Assembly (NCBI RefSeq): GCF_016862195.1
Contig: NZ_BOMM01000065.1
Location: forward strand, 1 to 64,000
DNA: 64,000 bases
Direction: 5' to 3'
From: Paractinoplanes ferrugineus
GTDB lineage: Bacteria > Actinomycetota > Actinomycetes > Mycobacteriales > Micromonosporaceae
Below, in pieces: positions 25,508-34,732 of the stretch (position 1 is its first letter; the number at the start of each line of letters is the position of its first letter). The position numbers were made by a program, and so were the translations under genes. Under the pieces are notes generated by a model. It worked only from the letters and a program-made list of their open reading frames with translations. It ran no database searches and was not told where the DNA came from.

Positions 25508-28500
25508 GTGCGCCGACGCCGTCCTCTGTTGAGCACCCTGGTCGTCGCCGCGATCGTGACCGCGGCGGCGATCGCTCCGAGCACCTCGACCCCCGCCCGG
25601 GCGGCCTACGCCGTCAACGACTACTGCCTCGGCCAATGCTCCGACATCCTGCCGCCGGGGCAGAACGGCGACGCCGACCTCGTTCAGGTGCTCGCCAACC
25701 AGGCCTTCGGCACCCAGCCGCCGCACGCCGACGATCAGCTCCAGAAGTACGGCAACCTCGCGTACGACTACACCGGCCTGACCGGCGACCAGATCAACAC
25801 GTTCTTCAACGACAGCTCGTACGGGGTGGCCCCGGCCGACGTCGAGAGCACCAAGTCGCCCCGTTCCGACGTGACGATCGTGCGCGACAAGCAGTACGGC
25901 ATCCCGCACGTCACCGGCACCACCCGAGCCGGTCTGATGTACGGAGCCGGCTATGCGGGCGCGCAGGATCGCCTGTTCCTGATGGACCTGATGCGACACG
26001 TCGCGAAGGGGACGCTCACCTCGTTCGCGGGCGGCGCGGCCGGCAACCGGGATCTCGAGCAGAGTGTCTGGCGCAACTCCCCGTACACCGAAACCGATCT
26101 GCAGACCCAGATCGACGGCCTGCGGACCTCGGGTACGCGGGGCGCGCAGCTCTACACCGATGTACGCAGCTACATCGAGGGCATCAACAAGTACATCGAC
26201 GACTGCATGGCGGCGCGCGACTGTCCCGGCGAGTACGTCCTGACCGGGCACCTCGACGCGATCACCAACGCGGGCGGTCCCGAGGACTTCGGGATGACCG
26301 ACCTGATCGCCATCGGGGGCGTGATCGGCGGTCTGTTCGGCGGGGGCGGCGGCACCGAGATGCAGTCCGCGCTGGTGCGCATCGCGTCCCGGGCCAAGTA
26401 CGGCAACACCGTCGGTGACCAGGTGTGGCAGCAGTTCCGGCAGCAGAACGACCCGGAGACGGTGCTGACTCTGCACAACGGACAGTCGTTCCCGTACTCG
26501 GCGGGTGATCCCGGCGCCGCCGGCGTGGCCATGCCGGACGCCGGCACCGCGACCTCGGAGCCGATCGTGTTCGACCGGACCGGCTCGGCGGCTTCCGGGG
26601 CGGCCGCCGGCCGGAGCGAGATCGCCGACTCGCTGAGCACGCTGACGGTCGGCTCGGCCCACCGCGGCATGTCGAACGCGGCGGTCGTCTCGGCCGCCAA
26701 CTCGGCCACCGGCCACCCGGTCGCCGTGTTCGGCCCGCAGACCGGCTACTTCGCGCCCCAGCTGCTCATGGTGCAGGAGCTGCAGGGCCCCGGGATCAGC
26801 AGCCGGGGCATCGCGTTCAGCGGCCTCAACCTCTACACCCTGATCGGCCGCGGCCCCGACTACTCCTGGAGCGCCACCTCGTCGCTCCAGGACATCACCG
26901 ACACCTTCGCCGCGAAGTTGTGCAACACCGACGGCAGTGCCGCCGGCCTTGCCTCGACCGGCTACCTCTATCACGGCACCTGCCTGCCGATGGAGCCGCT
27001 GACCCGGACGAACTCGTGGAAGCCGACCACCGCCGACTCCACCGCGGCCGGTTCCTACCGCCTCACCGTGCAGCGCACCAAGTACGGCCTGGTCACCTGG
27101 CGCGGCCTGGTCGGCGGCGTGCCGACCGCGTTCACCAGCCTGCGCTCGACCTACCGGCACGAGGCGGATTCGGCGATCGGCTTCCAGATGTTCAACGAGC
27201 CCGACCAGATGAGCACGGCGGCCGCGTTCAAGAACTCGGCGTCGAACATCGCGTTCGCGTTCAACTGGTTCTACGTCAACTCGGCCGAGACGGCCATGTT
27301 CACCTCCGGCAGCCAGCCGCTACGGCCGTCCACGGTGGACCCGAACCTGCCGGTCAAGGCCGAGCCGGCGTACGAGTGGACCGGCTGGAACCCGGACACC
27401 AACGTGGCGGCCTACCAGCCCGCCGCCGCCCACCCGCAGGCCGTCGACCAGGACTACATGGTCAGCTGGAACAACAAGCAGGCGAAGGACTACGGTGCGG
27501 CCGACGGCAACTTCAGCTTCGGCTCGGTGCACCGCGCCGACCTGCTGGACAAGCCGATCAAGGCGGGAATCGCGGCCGGCACCCGATATGACCGGGCCTC
27601 GCTGGTCAAGGTCGTCGAGTCGGCGGCCACCACCGATCTGCGCGGCACCGAGGTGCTCCCGGTCCTGCTCCGGGTCATCGACACCGCCACCGGCACCGAC
27701 TCGGCGCAGGCCGCCGCGCTGGCCGAGCTGCGCGCCTGGCTCGCGGCGGGCGCCCACCGGCAGGAGACCACGGCCGGCAGCAAGGTTTACGCGAACGCCG
27801 ACGCGATCCGGATCTTCGACGCGTGGTGGCCGAAGCTTGTCGTCGCGGCCTTCCAGTCCGGGATGGGCGGCGGGCTGTTCCAGTCGGTGGTCGACGCCCT
27901 GCAGATCAACGAGTCGCCGTCGGGTGGCCAGACCGGCCCCGCGTCGTCGTTGCCGACCAGCGCGAACGAGTCCCAGGCGCACAAGGGCTCGGCCTTCCAG
28001 TACGGCTGGTGGGGTTACCTCGACAAGGACCTGCGCGCCACCCTGGGCGACAGCGTGCCGGGCTGGCCGACGAAGTTCTGCGGCGGCGGTGTGCTCGGCA
28101 CGTGCCGCGGCGCCCTGCTGAGCAGCCTGTCCGCCGCCCTCGCCGAGCCGGGGGCCACCACCTACCCCGGTGACGACCACTGCTCGGCCGGCGACCAGTG
28201 GTGCGCCGACGCGATCCTGCAGTCGCCGCTCGGCGGGATCAAGCACGGCCTGATCGCCTGGCAGAACCGGCCGACCTACCAGCAGGTGGTGTCGTTCCCG
28301 GCCAGGCGGGGCGACGACGTCAGCAACCTGGCCGCCGCCCGGCCGGCCACCGCCTCCAGCACGCAGAGCGGTTATCCGGCCAAGAACGCGGTCGACGGCA
28401 ACAACACCACCCGGTGGGCCAGCTCGTCCGCGGACAACCAGTCGATCACGGTCGACCTCGGCGCCTCGAGAACGGTGGCCCGGGTGAACGTGCGCTGGGA

Positions 28501-28705
28501 GGCGGCGTACGCGACCGCGTACCGGATCGAAAGCTCGGCCGACGGCACCACCTGGACCCAGCGCGCCGCCGTGACCGCCGGGAACGGCGGCCTCGACACC
28601 GTGACCTTCGCCCCGGCGACCGCCCGGTATCTGCGCCTGACCGGCCAGACCCGGGCGACCTCCTACGGCATCTCGATATACGAACTGGAGGCCTACAGCC
28701 GGTAG
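25508..28705 (+). CDS. Secreted penicillin-acylase-family Ntn hydrolase with C-terminal F5/8 type C domain
   Basis: 1065 residues. A signal peptide (MRRRRPLLSTLVVAAIVTAA, cut near ARA at about 36) exports the proenzyme. The alpha-subunit region contains VRDKQYGIPHVTG near residue 126 and GAGYAGAQDRLFLMDLMR, both typical of penicillin acylases. GMSNAAVVSAANSATGHP near residue 389 is the autoprocessing site with catalytic Ser at the new beta-chain N-terminus. The last 130 residues (NLAAARPATASS, DGNNTTRWAS, YLRLTGQTR) form a discoidin/F5-8C domain that may bind carbohydrate. Relatives deacylate lipopeptides, penicillins or acyl-homoserine lactones. GTG 25508 was chosen because GAAGGGA lies 6 bases before it; ATG 25466 is an alternative. 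Confidence 0.87.
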   Translation: MRRRRPLLSTLVVAAIVTAAAIAPSTSTPARAAYAVNDYCLGQCSDILPPGQNGDADLVQVLANQAFGTQPPHADDQLQKYGNLAYDYTGLTGDQINTFFNDSSYGVAPADVESTKSPRSDVTIVRDKQYGIPHVTGTTRAGLMYGAGYAGAQDRLFLMDLMRHVAKGTLTSFAGGAAGNRDLEQSVWRNSPYTETDLQTQIDGLRTSGTRGAQLYTDVRSYIEGINKYIDDCMAARDCPGEYVLTGHLDAITNAGGPEDFGMTDLIAIGGVIGGLFGGGGGTEMQSALVRIASRAKYGNTVGDQVWQQFRQQNDPETVLTLHNGQSFPYSAGDPGAAGVAMPDAGTATSEPIVFDRTGSAASGAAAGRSEIADSLSTLTVGSAHRGMSNAAVVSAANSATGHPVAVFGPQTGYFAPQLLMVQELQGPGISSRGIAFSGLNLYTLIGRGPDYSWSATSSLQDITDTFAAKLCNTDGSAAGLASTGYLYHGTCLPMEPLTRTNSWKPTTADSTAAGSYRLTVQRTKYGLVTWRGLVGGVPTAFTSLRSTYRHEADSAIGFQMFNEPDQMSTAAAFKNSASNIAFAFNWFYVNSAETAMFTSGSQPLRPSTVDPNLPVKAEPAYEWTGWNPDTNVAAYQPAAAHPQAVDQDYMVSWNNKQAKDYGAADGNFSFGSVHRADLLDKPIKAGIAAGTRYDRASLVKVVESAATTDLRGTEVLPVLLRVIDTATGTDSAQAAALAELRAWLAAGAHRQETTAGSKVYANADAIRIFDAWWPKLVVAAFQSGMGGGLFQSVVDALQINESPSGGQTGPASSLPTSANESQAHKGSAFQYGWWGYLDKDLRATLGDSVPGWPTKFCGGGVLGTCRGALLSSLSAALAEPGATTYPGDDHCSAGDQWCADAILQSPLGGIKHGLIAWQNRPTYQQVVSFPARRGDDVSNLAAARPATASSTQSGYPAKNAVDGNNTTRWASSSADNQSITVDLGASRTVARVNVRWEAAYATAYRIESSADGTTWTQRAAVTAGNGGLDTVTFAPATARYLRLTGQTRATSYGISIYELEAYSR

Positions 28706-28706
28706 G

Positions 28707-29045
28707 TCACACGATCCGGCGGACCTCCTGGGGCCAGCCGCACGCCACGGCGAGCTTGCCGGCCCACATCCGGGCGGTCTCGTCGTCGGGCACGTTCACG
28801 ATGGTCATCCCGCCCAGGTGTTCCTTGGTCTCGACGTAGGGACCGTCGGTGAACAGCACCGTGCCGCTCGTGGCGTCGGCACTGAAGATCGGGGTGTCCT
28901 GCTCGAGGCCGCCGGCGAAGACATAGGCGCCGGCGGCCTTGATCTCCTCGACGGCCGCCTCGGCGAGCGGGCCGCGCTCGGCGAACCACTCCGCGCTGTG
29001 GTCACCCACCCACTGCTGGTTGAAGTAGATGAGGTACTGGGGCAT
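28707..29045 (-). CDS. YCII-related domain protein
   Basis: 112 residues with the YCII ferredoxin-like fold: MPQYLIYFNQQW at the start, VFAGGLEQDTPIFSADATSG, and FTDGPYVETKEHLGGMTIV. These small proteins are common in actinobacteria, often near ECF sigma factors; a biochemical role is not established for this subgroup. The AAGGAG site lies 5 bases before ATG 29045. Convergent with the acylase gene, with one base between stops. Confidence 0.85.
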   Translation of the reverse strand: MPQYLIYFNQQWVGDHSAEWFAERGPLAEAAVEEIKAAGAYVFAGGLEQDTPIFSADATSGTVLFTDGPYVETKEHLGGMTIVNVPDDETARMWAGKLAVACGWPQEVRRIV

Positions 29046-29155
29046 GGTGACTCCTTCGCTCGGCCGGACCGGTGTCCGCGCTCACCTACGCTACGAACAG
29101 GATCCGGCCGATCCGACACCGTCCCGGGAAATCCCGGGGAACGAGCGGATGCGGG

Positions 29156-30457
29156 TCATTTCAGGGCCGCGGCAAGCCACCGGTAGGAATCCTTGGGCGT
29201 CCGCTCCTGCGTCTCGAAGTCCACCCGCACCAGACCGAACCGCTGGCTGTAGCCCTCGGCCCACTCGAAGTTGTCCAGCAGCGACCAGACGTAGTAGCCG
29301 CGCACGTCGACCCCGTCGGCGACGGCGCGCCTGACCGCGCCGAGGTGGCTGTCGAGATAGTCGATCCGGAACCGGTCGGCCGTCCCGTCCGGCGCCGAGC
29401 AGCCGTTCTCGGTGATGTAGATCGGCGGCAGGTCGGCGCCGTAGGTCGCCCGCAGCCCGGTGAGCAGCTCGTGCAGTCCGTCCGGCACGACCGGCCAGCC
29501 GAACTCCGTGGTCGGGTAACCCTCGACCGGCCGCATGTCGAACGGCAGCTCCGACTGGGTGGGCGCGCCGATCCGGGTGGGGTTGTAGTAGTTGATGCCG
29601 AGCGCGTCGAGCCGGGCGCCGATGACGGCCAGGTCGCCGTCCTGGATCACCGGTTCGAGCAGGGCGCCGAGCTGGTCCGGATATTTCCCGGTCAGCACCG
29701 GGTCGTTGAACAGCCGGTTGTGGAAGCTGTCGTAGATCGCGGCCGCGGTCCGGTCCGCCGCCGCCGAGGAGGCGGCCCAGACCGGCGTGCAGTTGTTGGT
29801 GATCATGACTTGGGCGGCGCCGCGGGAACGCAGGGCGGCCACCGCGAGCCCGTGCCCGAGCAGTTGGTGGTGCGCGACCGGCAGGGCCTCGAAACCGAGG
29901 GCGCGCCCGGGTGCGTGCGAACCGAACGCGTAGCCCTGGGCCATGTGCACGATCGGCTCGTTCAGCGTGATCCACCGCCGGACGCGGTCACCGAGCTTGT
30001 CCGCGACGATCCCCGCGTACTCGGCGAAGCGATAGGAGGTCTCCCGGCTCAGCCACCCACCCTGATCCTCGAGGGCCTGCGGCAGGTCCCAGTGGAAGAG
30101 CGTCGGCACCGGCGCGATCCCGCGCTCGAGCAGGCCGTCGACCAGCCGGTCGTAGAAGGCGAGGCCGAGGGAATGGGGCCGGCCGGTCCCGGCCGGCTGG
30201 ACGCGCGGCCAGGCGATCGAGAAACGGTACGCGTGTACACCGAGATCCCGGATCAGGTCGAGGTCGCCCGCCCAGCGGTGGTAGTGATCGCAGGCCACGT
30301 CGCCGGTGTCCCCGCCGAGGGTCCGGCCGGGGGTGTGCGAGAACGTGTCCCAGATCGACGCCCCCCGCCCGTCGTCGGCGGCGGCGCCCTCGATCTGATA
30401 GGAGGCGGTGGATACCCCGACCTCGAACTCGGGGGCGAATCCGTCAAGCGATCCCAC
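29156..30457 (-). CDS. GH1 family beta-glucosidase
   Basis: 433 residues, normal for bacterial GH1. STASYQIEGAAADDGRGASI and HYHRWAGDLDLIRDLGV are the N-terminal signature, TLNEP holds the acid/base Glu, and IYITENGCSAPDG holds the nucleophile Glu. SLLDNFEWAEGYSQRFGLV is the typical C-terminal block. It hydrolyses beta-glucosides or related cello-oligosaccharides in the cytoplasm; there is no signal peptide. GTG 30457 is the start, with a weak ribosome binding site. It is divergent from the pectate lyase gene across a 198-base gap. Confidence 0.92.
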   Translation of the reverse strand: MGSLDGFAPEFEVGVSTASYQIEGAAADDGRGASIWDTFSHTPGRTLGGDTGDVACDHYHRWAGDLDLIRDLGVHAYRFSIAWPRVQPAGTGRPHSLGLAFYDRLVDGLLERGIAPVPTLFHWDLPQALEDQGGWLSRETSYRFAEYAGIVADKLGDRVRRWITLNEPIVHMAQGYAFGSHAPGRALGFEALPVAHHQLLGHGLAVAALRSRGAAQVMITNNCTPVWAASSAAADRTAAAIYDSFHNRLFNDPVLTGKYPDQLGALLEPVIQDGDLAVIGARLDALGINYYNPTRIGAPTQSELPFDMRPVEGYPTTEFGWPVVPDGLHELLTGLRATYGADLPPIYITENGCSAPDGTADRFRIDYLDSHLGAVRRAVADGVDVRGYYVWSLLDNFEWAEGYSQRFGLVRVDFETQERTPKDSYRWLAAALK

Positions 30458-30628
30458 AGCCGGCCTCCAACCAAAGATGAATTCAGCTCAGGTTAATGAT
30501 CCGAGGCACCCGTGGAAAGGCGCGGCTCGACATCCGTTCGACTCCGGCCCGCATCGGAGTTCTTCGCTGCAAAAAATCTGCCTCACCGCATCCATTGACT
30601 AGGAGCGATCTCCGTGTGACGGTAGCCC

Positions 30629-30642
30629 GGCAAGCGCTTTCC
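30629..30642. promoter_or_regulatory. LacI-type operator before the pectate lyase
   Basis: GGCAAGCGCTTTCC, one base from a perfect palindrome, with core AAGCGCTT at 30632-30639. It lies 14 bases before the pectate lyase start. The same box occurs in the LacI/Gfo-Idh gap (39808-39827) and in a variant before the pectinesterase. Confidence 0.7.
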
Positions 30643-30655
30643 TGAGAGGTTTGCC

Positions 30656-31957
30656 ATGCTCAAGAAGAATCTTTCCACCGCCGCTGTCCTCATCGCTGTC
30701 GCCGCGCTGGGACTGGCGGGCGCCGCCCCGGCGGATGCCTCCGTGGTGTCCGCCGGGGCCTTGGCTCTCGGCCGGCAGACCCTCCCGGCCGACGACGGGT
30801 GGGCCGCCGCCGGTCCCGGCACCACCGGTGGTTCGGCCGCCGCCGCCGTTTCCGTGGTCCACGACCGCGACGAGCTGGTCGCCGCCGTCGCCGGTGACGC
30901 CGCCAAGATCGTCTACGTGAGCGGGCGGATCGACATGATGGCGGGGCAGTCCTGCTCCGCCCTCGCCGACCCCGGCTACGACCTGCCCGGCTTCCTGGCC
31001 GCCTACGACCCGGCGGTGTGGGGCAGAGCGGCCAAGCCGAGCGGCGCCCTCGAGGACGCGCGGGTCCGCTCCGCGAAACGGCAGGGCGACCAGATCAAGG
31101 CGATCGTCGGCAGCAACACCACGATCATCGGCATCAACGGCGGCCGCCTCAGCCACGGCAGCCTCGTGCTGACCAACGTCAGCAACGTCATCGTGCGCAA
31201 CCTCGAGCTCACCGACGCCGCCGACTGCTTCCCGGCCTGGGACCCGACCGACGGCTCGACAGGTAACTGGAACTCGCTCTACGACCTGGTGTCGCTGTCC
31301 GGCGCCACGAACGTGTGGATCGACCACAACACGTTCAGCGACGGCAACAACCACGACGAGGACCAGCCGCTCCACTTCGGCCGGCCCTACCAGGTGCACG
31401 ACGGGGCGAGCGACATCATCAAGGGCTCGGACCTGGTCACGGTGTCGTACAACGACTACTACGACCACGACAAGACGATGCTCATCGGCTCGACCGACAC
31501 GCCCGGCGTCGACGTCGGCAAGCTGCGGGTGACGGTGCACCACAACCGCTTCAACAATGTGTTCCAGCGGGCGCCGCGAGTGCGGTTCGGTCAGGTCGAC
31601 GTCTACGACAACCTGTACGTGGCGACCGACGAGGGCTACCAGTACTCGCTCGGCGTCGGCTTCGAGTCGTCGATCTACGCCGAGAACAACTACTTCAAGC
31701 TCAGCGCGGACGTCCCGGCCGCCGACATCCTGCACTATTGGAAGGGTACGAAGGCCACGGTCCTCGGCTCGCTCGTACAGGTCTCCGGCCGCCGCCCGGT
31801 CCCGGTCGACCTGGTGGCCGCCTACAACGCGGCCTACGACCCCGACCTCGCCGCGGACGCCGGCTGGACACCCGTACTGCGTGCTCGGGTTGACCCCACC
31901 GCGCTGGTCCCCGCCGTCGTCGCCGCGGGTGCCGGAATCCGGCACCTGGGCCGTTAG
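30656..31957 (+). CDS. Secreted pectate lyase, polysaccharide lyase family 1
   Basis: 433 residues. A signal peptide (about residues 1-29, ending PADA) is followed by the parallel beta-helix. GSNTTIIGINGGRL, IVRNLELTDAADCFP, ATNVWIDHNTFSDG (calcium-binding and vWiDH motif), DIIKGSDLVTVSYN, HDKTMLIGS and FQRAPRVRFGQVDVYDN (catalytic Arg in RxPxxR) are the PL1 hallmarks. It cleaves polygalacturonate outside the cell by beta-elimination with calcium. GAGAGG lies 6 bases before ATG 30656. The LacI-type box just upstream suggests induction by pectin products. A strong hairpin follows the gene. Confidence 0.92.
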   Translation: MLKKNLSTAAVLIAVAALGLAGAAPADASVVSAGALALGRQTLPADDGWAAAGPGTTGGSAAAAVSVVHDRDELVAAVAGDAAKIVYVSGRIDMMAGQSCSALADPGYDLPGFLAAYDPAVWGRAAKPSGALEDARVRSAKRQGDQIKAIVGSNTTIIGINGGRLSHGSLVLTNVSNVIVRNLELTDAADCFPAWDPTDGSTGNWNSLYDLVSLSGATNVWIDHNTFSDGNNHDEDQPLHFGRPYQVHDGASDIIKGSDLVTVSYNDYYDHDKTMLIGSTDTPGVDVGKLRVTVHHNRFNNVFQRAPRVRFGQVDVYDNLYVATDEGYQYSLGVGFESSIYAENNYFKLSADVPAADILHYWKGTKATVLGSLVQVSGRRPVPVDLVAAYNAAYDPDLAADAGWTPVLRARVDPTALVPAVVAAGAGIRHLGR

Positions 31958-31967
31958 TCGGTATTTC

Positions 31968-32000
31968 CCGATTCGCCCACCCGGCGGGTGGGCGAATCGG
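31968..32000 (+). terminator. Strong hairpin terminator after pectate lyase
   Basis: A 15-base perfect stem, CCGATTCGCCCACCC at 31968-31982 pairing with 31986-32000, with a 3-base GGC loop, begins 10 bases after the stop. There is no T-tract. The next gene starts only 13 bases later. Confidence 0.8.
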
Positions 32001-32012
32001 CACGATGAGGCC

Positions 32013-32627
32013 ATGCACATCGGCGTCATCGGAGCAGGACAGCTCGGCGCGACCCTGGCCGAATGGTGCGCGCAGAGCGGCCACGACGTGGCCATCGCCT
32101 CGCGGCACCCGCAAGAGCTGCTCGACATGGCCGGCCGCCTGGGCGACCACGTGCTGGCCATGCCGGTGGAGGACGCCGCCACCTACGCCGAGGCGGTGCT
32201 CTTCGCCCCGCCGTGGGAGTCGGCCCACGAGGCGATCGAACTGACCAACGGCGCCCTCGCCGGCAAGGTGGTCATCGACGCCACCAACCCCGGCGAGGCG
32301 ACGCCCGACGGCCGCAGCGGCCTGGAGACGCTCATGGAGTGGGCGCCCGAGGCGCACTGGGCTAAGGCCTTCAACACCCTCCCGGCAAGCGTGCTCGCCC
32401 GCCGGCGCGGCCACGACCCGCTCCTGGCCGAGTTCGTCTGCACCGACGAGCCGGTGGCCCGCCGCACCGCGACCCGGCTGATCCGCGAGCTGGGGTTCGC
32501 CCCCTATTACGCGGGCACCGCCGAGACCGCCCGCCTGACCGAGACGGGCGGGCCACTGCAGATGGCCGAGTGCGACGTCCTGGCGGCGAAGGACATCCTG
32601 GCCCACGCCCTGACCGCCTTCGCCTAG
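32013..32627 (+). CDS. NADP(H)/F420-type Rossmann oxidoreductase (NAD-binding domain 2 family)
   Basis: 204 residues. IGVIGAGQLGATLAEW at the N-terminus is the dinucleotide-binding loop, with SRHP at the end of beta-strand 2 suggesting NADP binding. VVIDATNPGEATPDG and AHWAKAFNTLPASVL match the F420-dependent NADP reductase-like family (NADP_F420-binding domain). The substrate is unknown, and it may use F420 or only NADP. ATG 32013 is the start. It follows the pectate lyase terminator and is convergent with the YbhB-type gene. Confidence 0.8.
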   Translation: MHIGVIGAGQLGATLAEWCAQSGHDVAIASRHPQELLDMAGRLGDHVLAMPVEDAATYAEAVLFAPPWESAHEAIELTNGALAGKVVIDATNPGEATPDGRSGLETLMEWAPEAHWAKAFNTLPASVLARRRGHDPLLAEFVCTDEPVARRTATRLIRELGFAPYYAGTAETARLTETGGPLQMAECDVLAAKDILAHALTAFA

Positions 32628-32649
32628 CTCGAGTCCGCCGCCGCGGCCT

Positions 32650-33249
32650 CTACTGCTGGGCCGTCGCCGTGAACGTCGCCGAGCCGAGCGCGTTGTGCCC
32701 GACCACGAAACCGACGACCGCGGCCGAGGTGTCGGCGGGCAGTTCGAGGCTCGGGACGCTCAGCGCCACCACCGTGAAGACGTAGTGGTGGGTGATGTCG
32801 CCGGCGGGCGGGCACGGGCCGGTGTAGCCGACGCCGCCACCGTCGTTCCTGCCGTTCACCGCGCCGGCCGGAAGCACGGCGGCGGTGGGCAGGGACGTCG
32901 TCGACGCCGGGAGGTCCCAGGCGGTCCAGTGCCAGAAGCCGCTGCCGGTCGGCGCGTCCGGGTCGAAGAGCTGCACGGCGAAGCTCTTCGTGCCGGCCGG
33001 GGCACCCCGCCAGGACAGCTGGGGCGACAGTCCGGCGTCGTCGCAGCCCCAGAAGCGGGCCGGGATGGGGCGGCCGGCCCGCACGTCGGTGCTTGTCAGT
33101 TGGAAGTGTGCGATGCCGCTGGGCAGGCCGCTGCGGACCTTCTTGAAGCCGAAGTGCAGGGCGGTGGCCGCGGACGCCCCCGCGGCGGCCCCGACGACGA
33201 CGAGCACCACCGCGAGGAGCACGGCCAGACGACGACTGATGCGATTCAT
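32650..33249 (-). CDS. YbhB/YbcL family (PEBP-like) exported protein
   Basis: 199 residues. One N-terminal hydrophobic segment (LAVLLAVVLVVVGAAAGASAA) may be a signal peptide or anchor. The PEBP fold shows in SPQLSWRGAPAGTKSFAVQLFDPDAPTGSGFWHW, GYTGPCPPAGDITHHYVFTV and a C-terminal ATFTA strand, with the anion-pocket residues Asp-Pro-Asp and His present. Its function in bacteria is unclear. It lies 40 bases before the end of the anti-sigma gene in the opposite order of transcription, that is downstream on the same strand. Confidence 0.85.
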   Translation of the reverse strand: MNRISRRLAVLLAVVLVVVGAAAGASAATALHFGFKKVRSGLPSGIAHFQLTSTDVRAGRPIPARFWGCDDAGLSPQLSWRGAPAGTKSFAVQLFDPDAPTGSGFWHWTAWDLPASTTSLPTAAVLPAGAVNGRNDGGGVGYTGPCPPAGDITHHYVFTVVALSVPSLELPADTSAAVVGFVVGHNALGSATFTATAQQ

Positions 33250-33288
33250 GATCGACCTCTCTCATTCAGGTAGGTCGATTCTGCACGC

Positions 33289-34008
33289 TCAGACGACGGC
33301 GGCGACGTACTGCTTTCCGGCCATGTTGACGACCCGGACGGCGGCCACCTGAGCCGGGTCGATCAGGGCGCTGCCGCTGAGCGGGGTGCCGTTGGTCTCG
33401 CCGGCGGCCGACACCAGCCAGCTGCCGGCCAGGACCGGCTCGCCGTCCTTGCCGACGACCTCGAGGCGGCAGCGCTCGCCGGCGGGGACGCCGGCCACGG
33501 TGGCGCTCACCCGCACCCAGCCGGCCGCGGGTGTCACGGTCGCGTTCAGCCGGGCGCCGGTCTGCGGGTCGACCGCCGCCAGGACCCGGGTGCCGGCCGG
33601 GACCGACGAGGTGGTGGTCGCCTGGGCCTGCGGCGTACCGGACGGAGCCGTACCCCGGCCGAGAAGGACCCCGCCGCCCACCGCGACCACGACGATCGCC
33701 GCCGCGGCCGTCGCCAGCACGGCGAAGCGGCGGGTGCGGCCGCCGTTCGACTCCTGCCGGACCTGGCGCAGCGTGCGCTGCAGCAGCAGGTCGGCGTCCT
33801 CGGGCGGGCCGTCGAGCAACATCTCGTCGGGGATGTCGCGCAGCGCGCTCGACCATTCCCGCAGCGACTCGATCTCGTCGCGGCAGTCGGCGCAACTCGT
33901 CAGATGACCGTCCGCGCGGCGCTTCTCGCCGGGGGTGAGCATCTCCATCAGGTAGCCGGCCATGTCGACGTGGTCGTTGGTCGGGTTCGTGCTCTCGGGC
34001 GTGCTCAT
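33289..34008 (-). CDS. Zinc-finger anti-sigma factor (RskA-like)
   Basis: About 239 residues. The N-terminal zinc-binding anti-sigma domain has HLTSCADCRDE (HxxxCxxC) near residue 35. One membrane helix (FAVLATAAAAIVVVAVGGGVLL) is followed by an extracytoplasmic RskA-like domain (VDPQTGARLNATVTPAAGWVRV, AGERCRLEVVGKDGEPVLAGSW). It is expected to hold the sigma factor at the membrane and release it on regulated proteolysis or redox change. ATG 34008 overlaps the sigma stop codon (ATGA), so the two genes are translated together. Confidence 0.9.
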   Translation of the reverse strand: MSTPESTNPTNDHVDMAGYLMEMLTPGEKRRADGHLTSCADCRDEIESLREWSSALRDIPDEMLLDGPPEDADLLLQRTLRQVRQESNGGRTRRFAVLATAAAAIVVVAVGGGVLLGRGTAPSGTPQAQATTTSSVPAGTRVLAAVDPQTGARLNATVTPAAGWVRVSATVAGVPAGERCRLEVVGKDGEPVLAGSWLVSAAGETNGTPLSGSALIDPAQVAAVRVVNMAGKQYVAAVV

Positions 34009-34541
34009 GATGCCAACCGTTCTCTGCCGCCGGCCTCGCGTAGGGCCCGCAATGCGTAGTAGGACCGGGATTTGACCGTTCCCGGCGGGATGCCGAGCGC
34101 CTCGGCTGCCTCGCTGACCGAGCTGCCGCGCAGGTAGACCTGCTCGAGTACGGCCCGGTGCTCGTCGGAGAGCGTGCTGAGCGCGTCGACCACCACCATC
34201 GAATTGATCACCCGATCGGCGTGATCGTCGACGGTCGCCGCGTCCGGGGGTGACTCGCGTACCTCCGGCGGCCGGCGATTTCGCGCCCGGATCTGATCCA
34301 GCACGATGTTGCGGACGACCGTGAGCAGCCAGCCGCGCACCGATCCCTTGCCGCTGTCCAGGCTGTCGGGATGTCGCCACGCCCGCACCAGCGCCTCCTG
34401 GACGACGTCCTCGGCGGCGGCCCGGTCGCGGGTCAGTTGCGTCGCGTAGGCGAGCATGGCTCGTCCGTGCTCCTGGAACAACGATCTGACCAGTGCCTCA
34501 TCAGCCACCTCCCGGCGGGGTCTGCTCCTGTTCGACGGCAT
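34005..34541 (-). CDS. ECF sigma factor, SigK-like
   Basis: About 178 residues. Region 2: ALVRSLFQEHGRAMLAYATQ and AAAEDVVQEALVRAWRHP. Region 4: LSTLSDEHRAVLEQVYLRG and LGIPPGTVKSRSYYALRALRE. Co-transcribed with a zinc anti-sigma factor of RskA type, which fits the SigK group. ATG 34541 was chosen because AGAGAG lies about 7 bases upstream; GTG 34565 is in frame. Divergent from the secreted-repeat lipoprotein at 34733, which is a likely target. Confidence 0.9.
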   Translation of the reverse strand: MPSNRSRPRREVADEALVRSLFQEHGRAMLAYATQLTRDRAAAEDVVQEALVRAWRHPDSLDSGKGSVRGWLLTVVRNIVLDQIRARNRRPPEVRESPPDAATVDDHADRVINSMVVVDALSTLSDEHRAVLEQVYLRGSSVSEAAEALGIPPGTVKSRSYYALRALREAGGRERLAS

Positions 34542-34732
34542 CGCGTCTCTCTTTTTCCGCGGCACTTGGCGGCGCCGAATCCGGTCCGATATCGACGAAC
34601 GTACTGTGCTGCGGCTACCAGTGATACGTGCAGGTCGCCCGGCTGGATCAAAGATCTTGGGAAAGTGGCACGCGGGGTGAACCGCTCCGGCCTTGCCGTC
34701 GTGTGGATGACACCAGCGAAGGGGAGGCAGTC

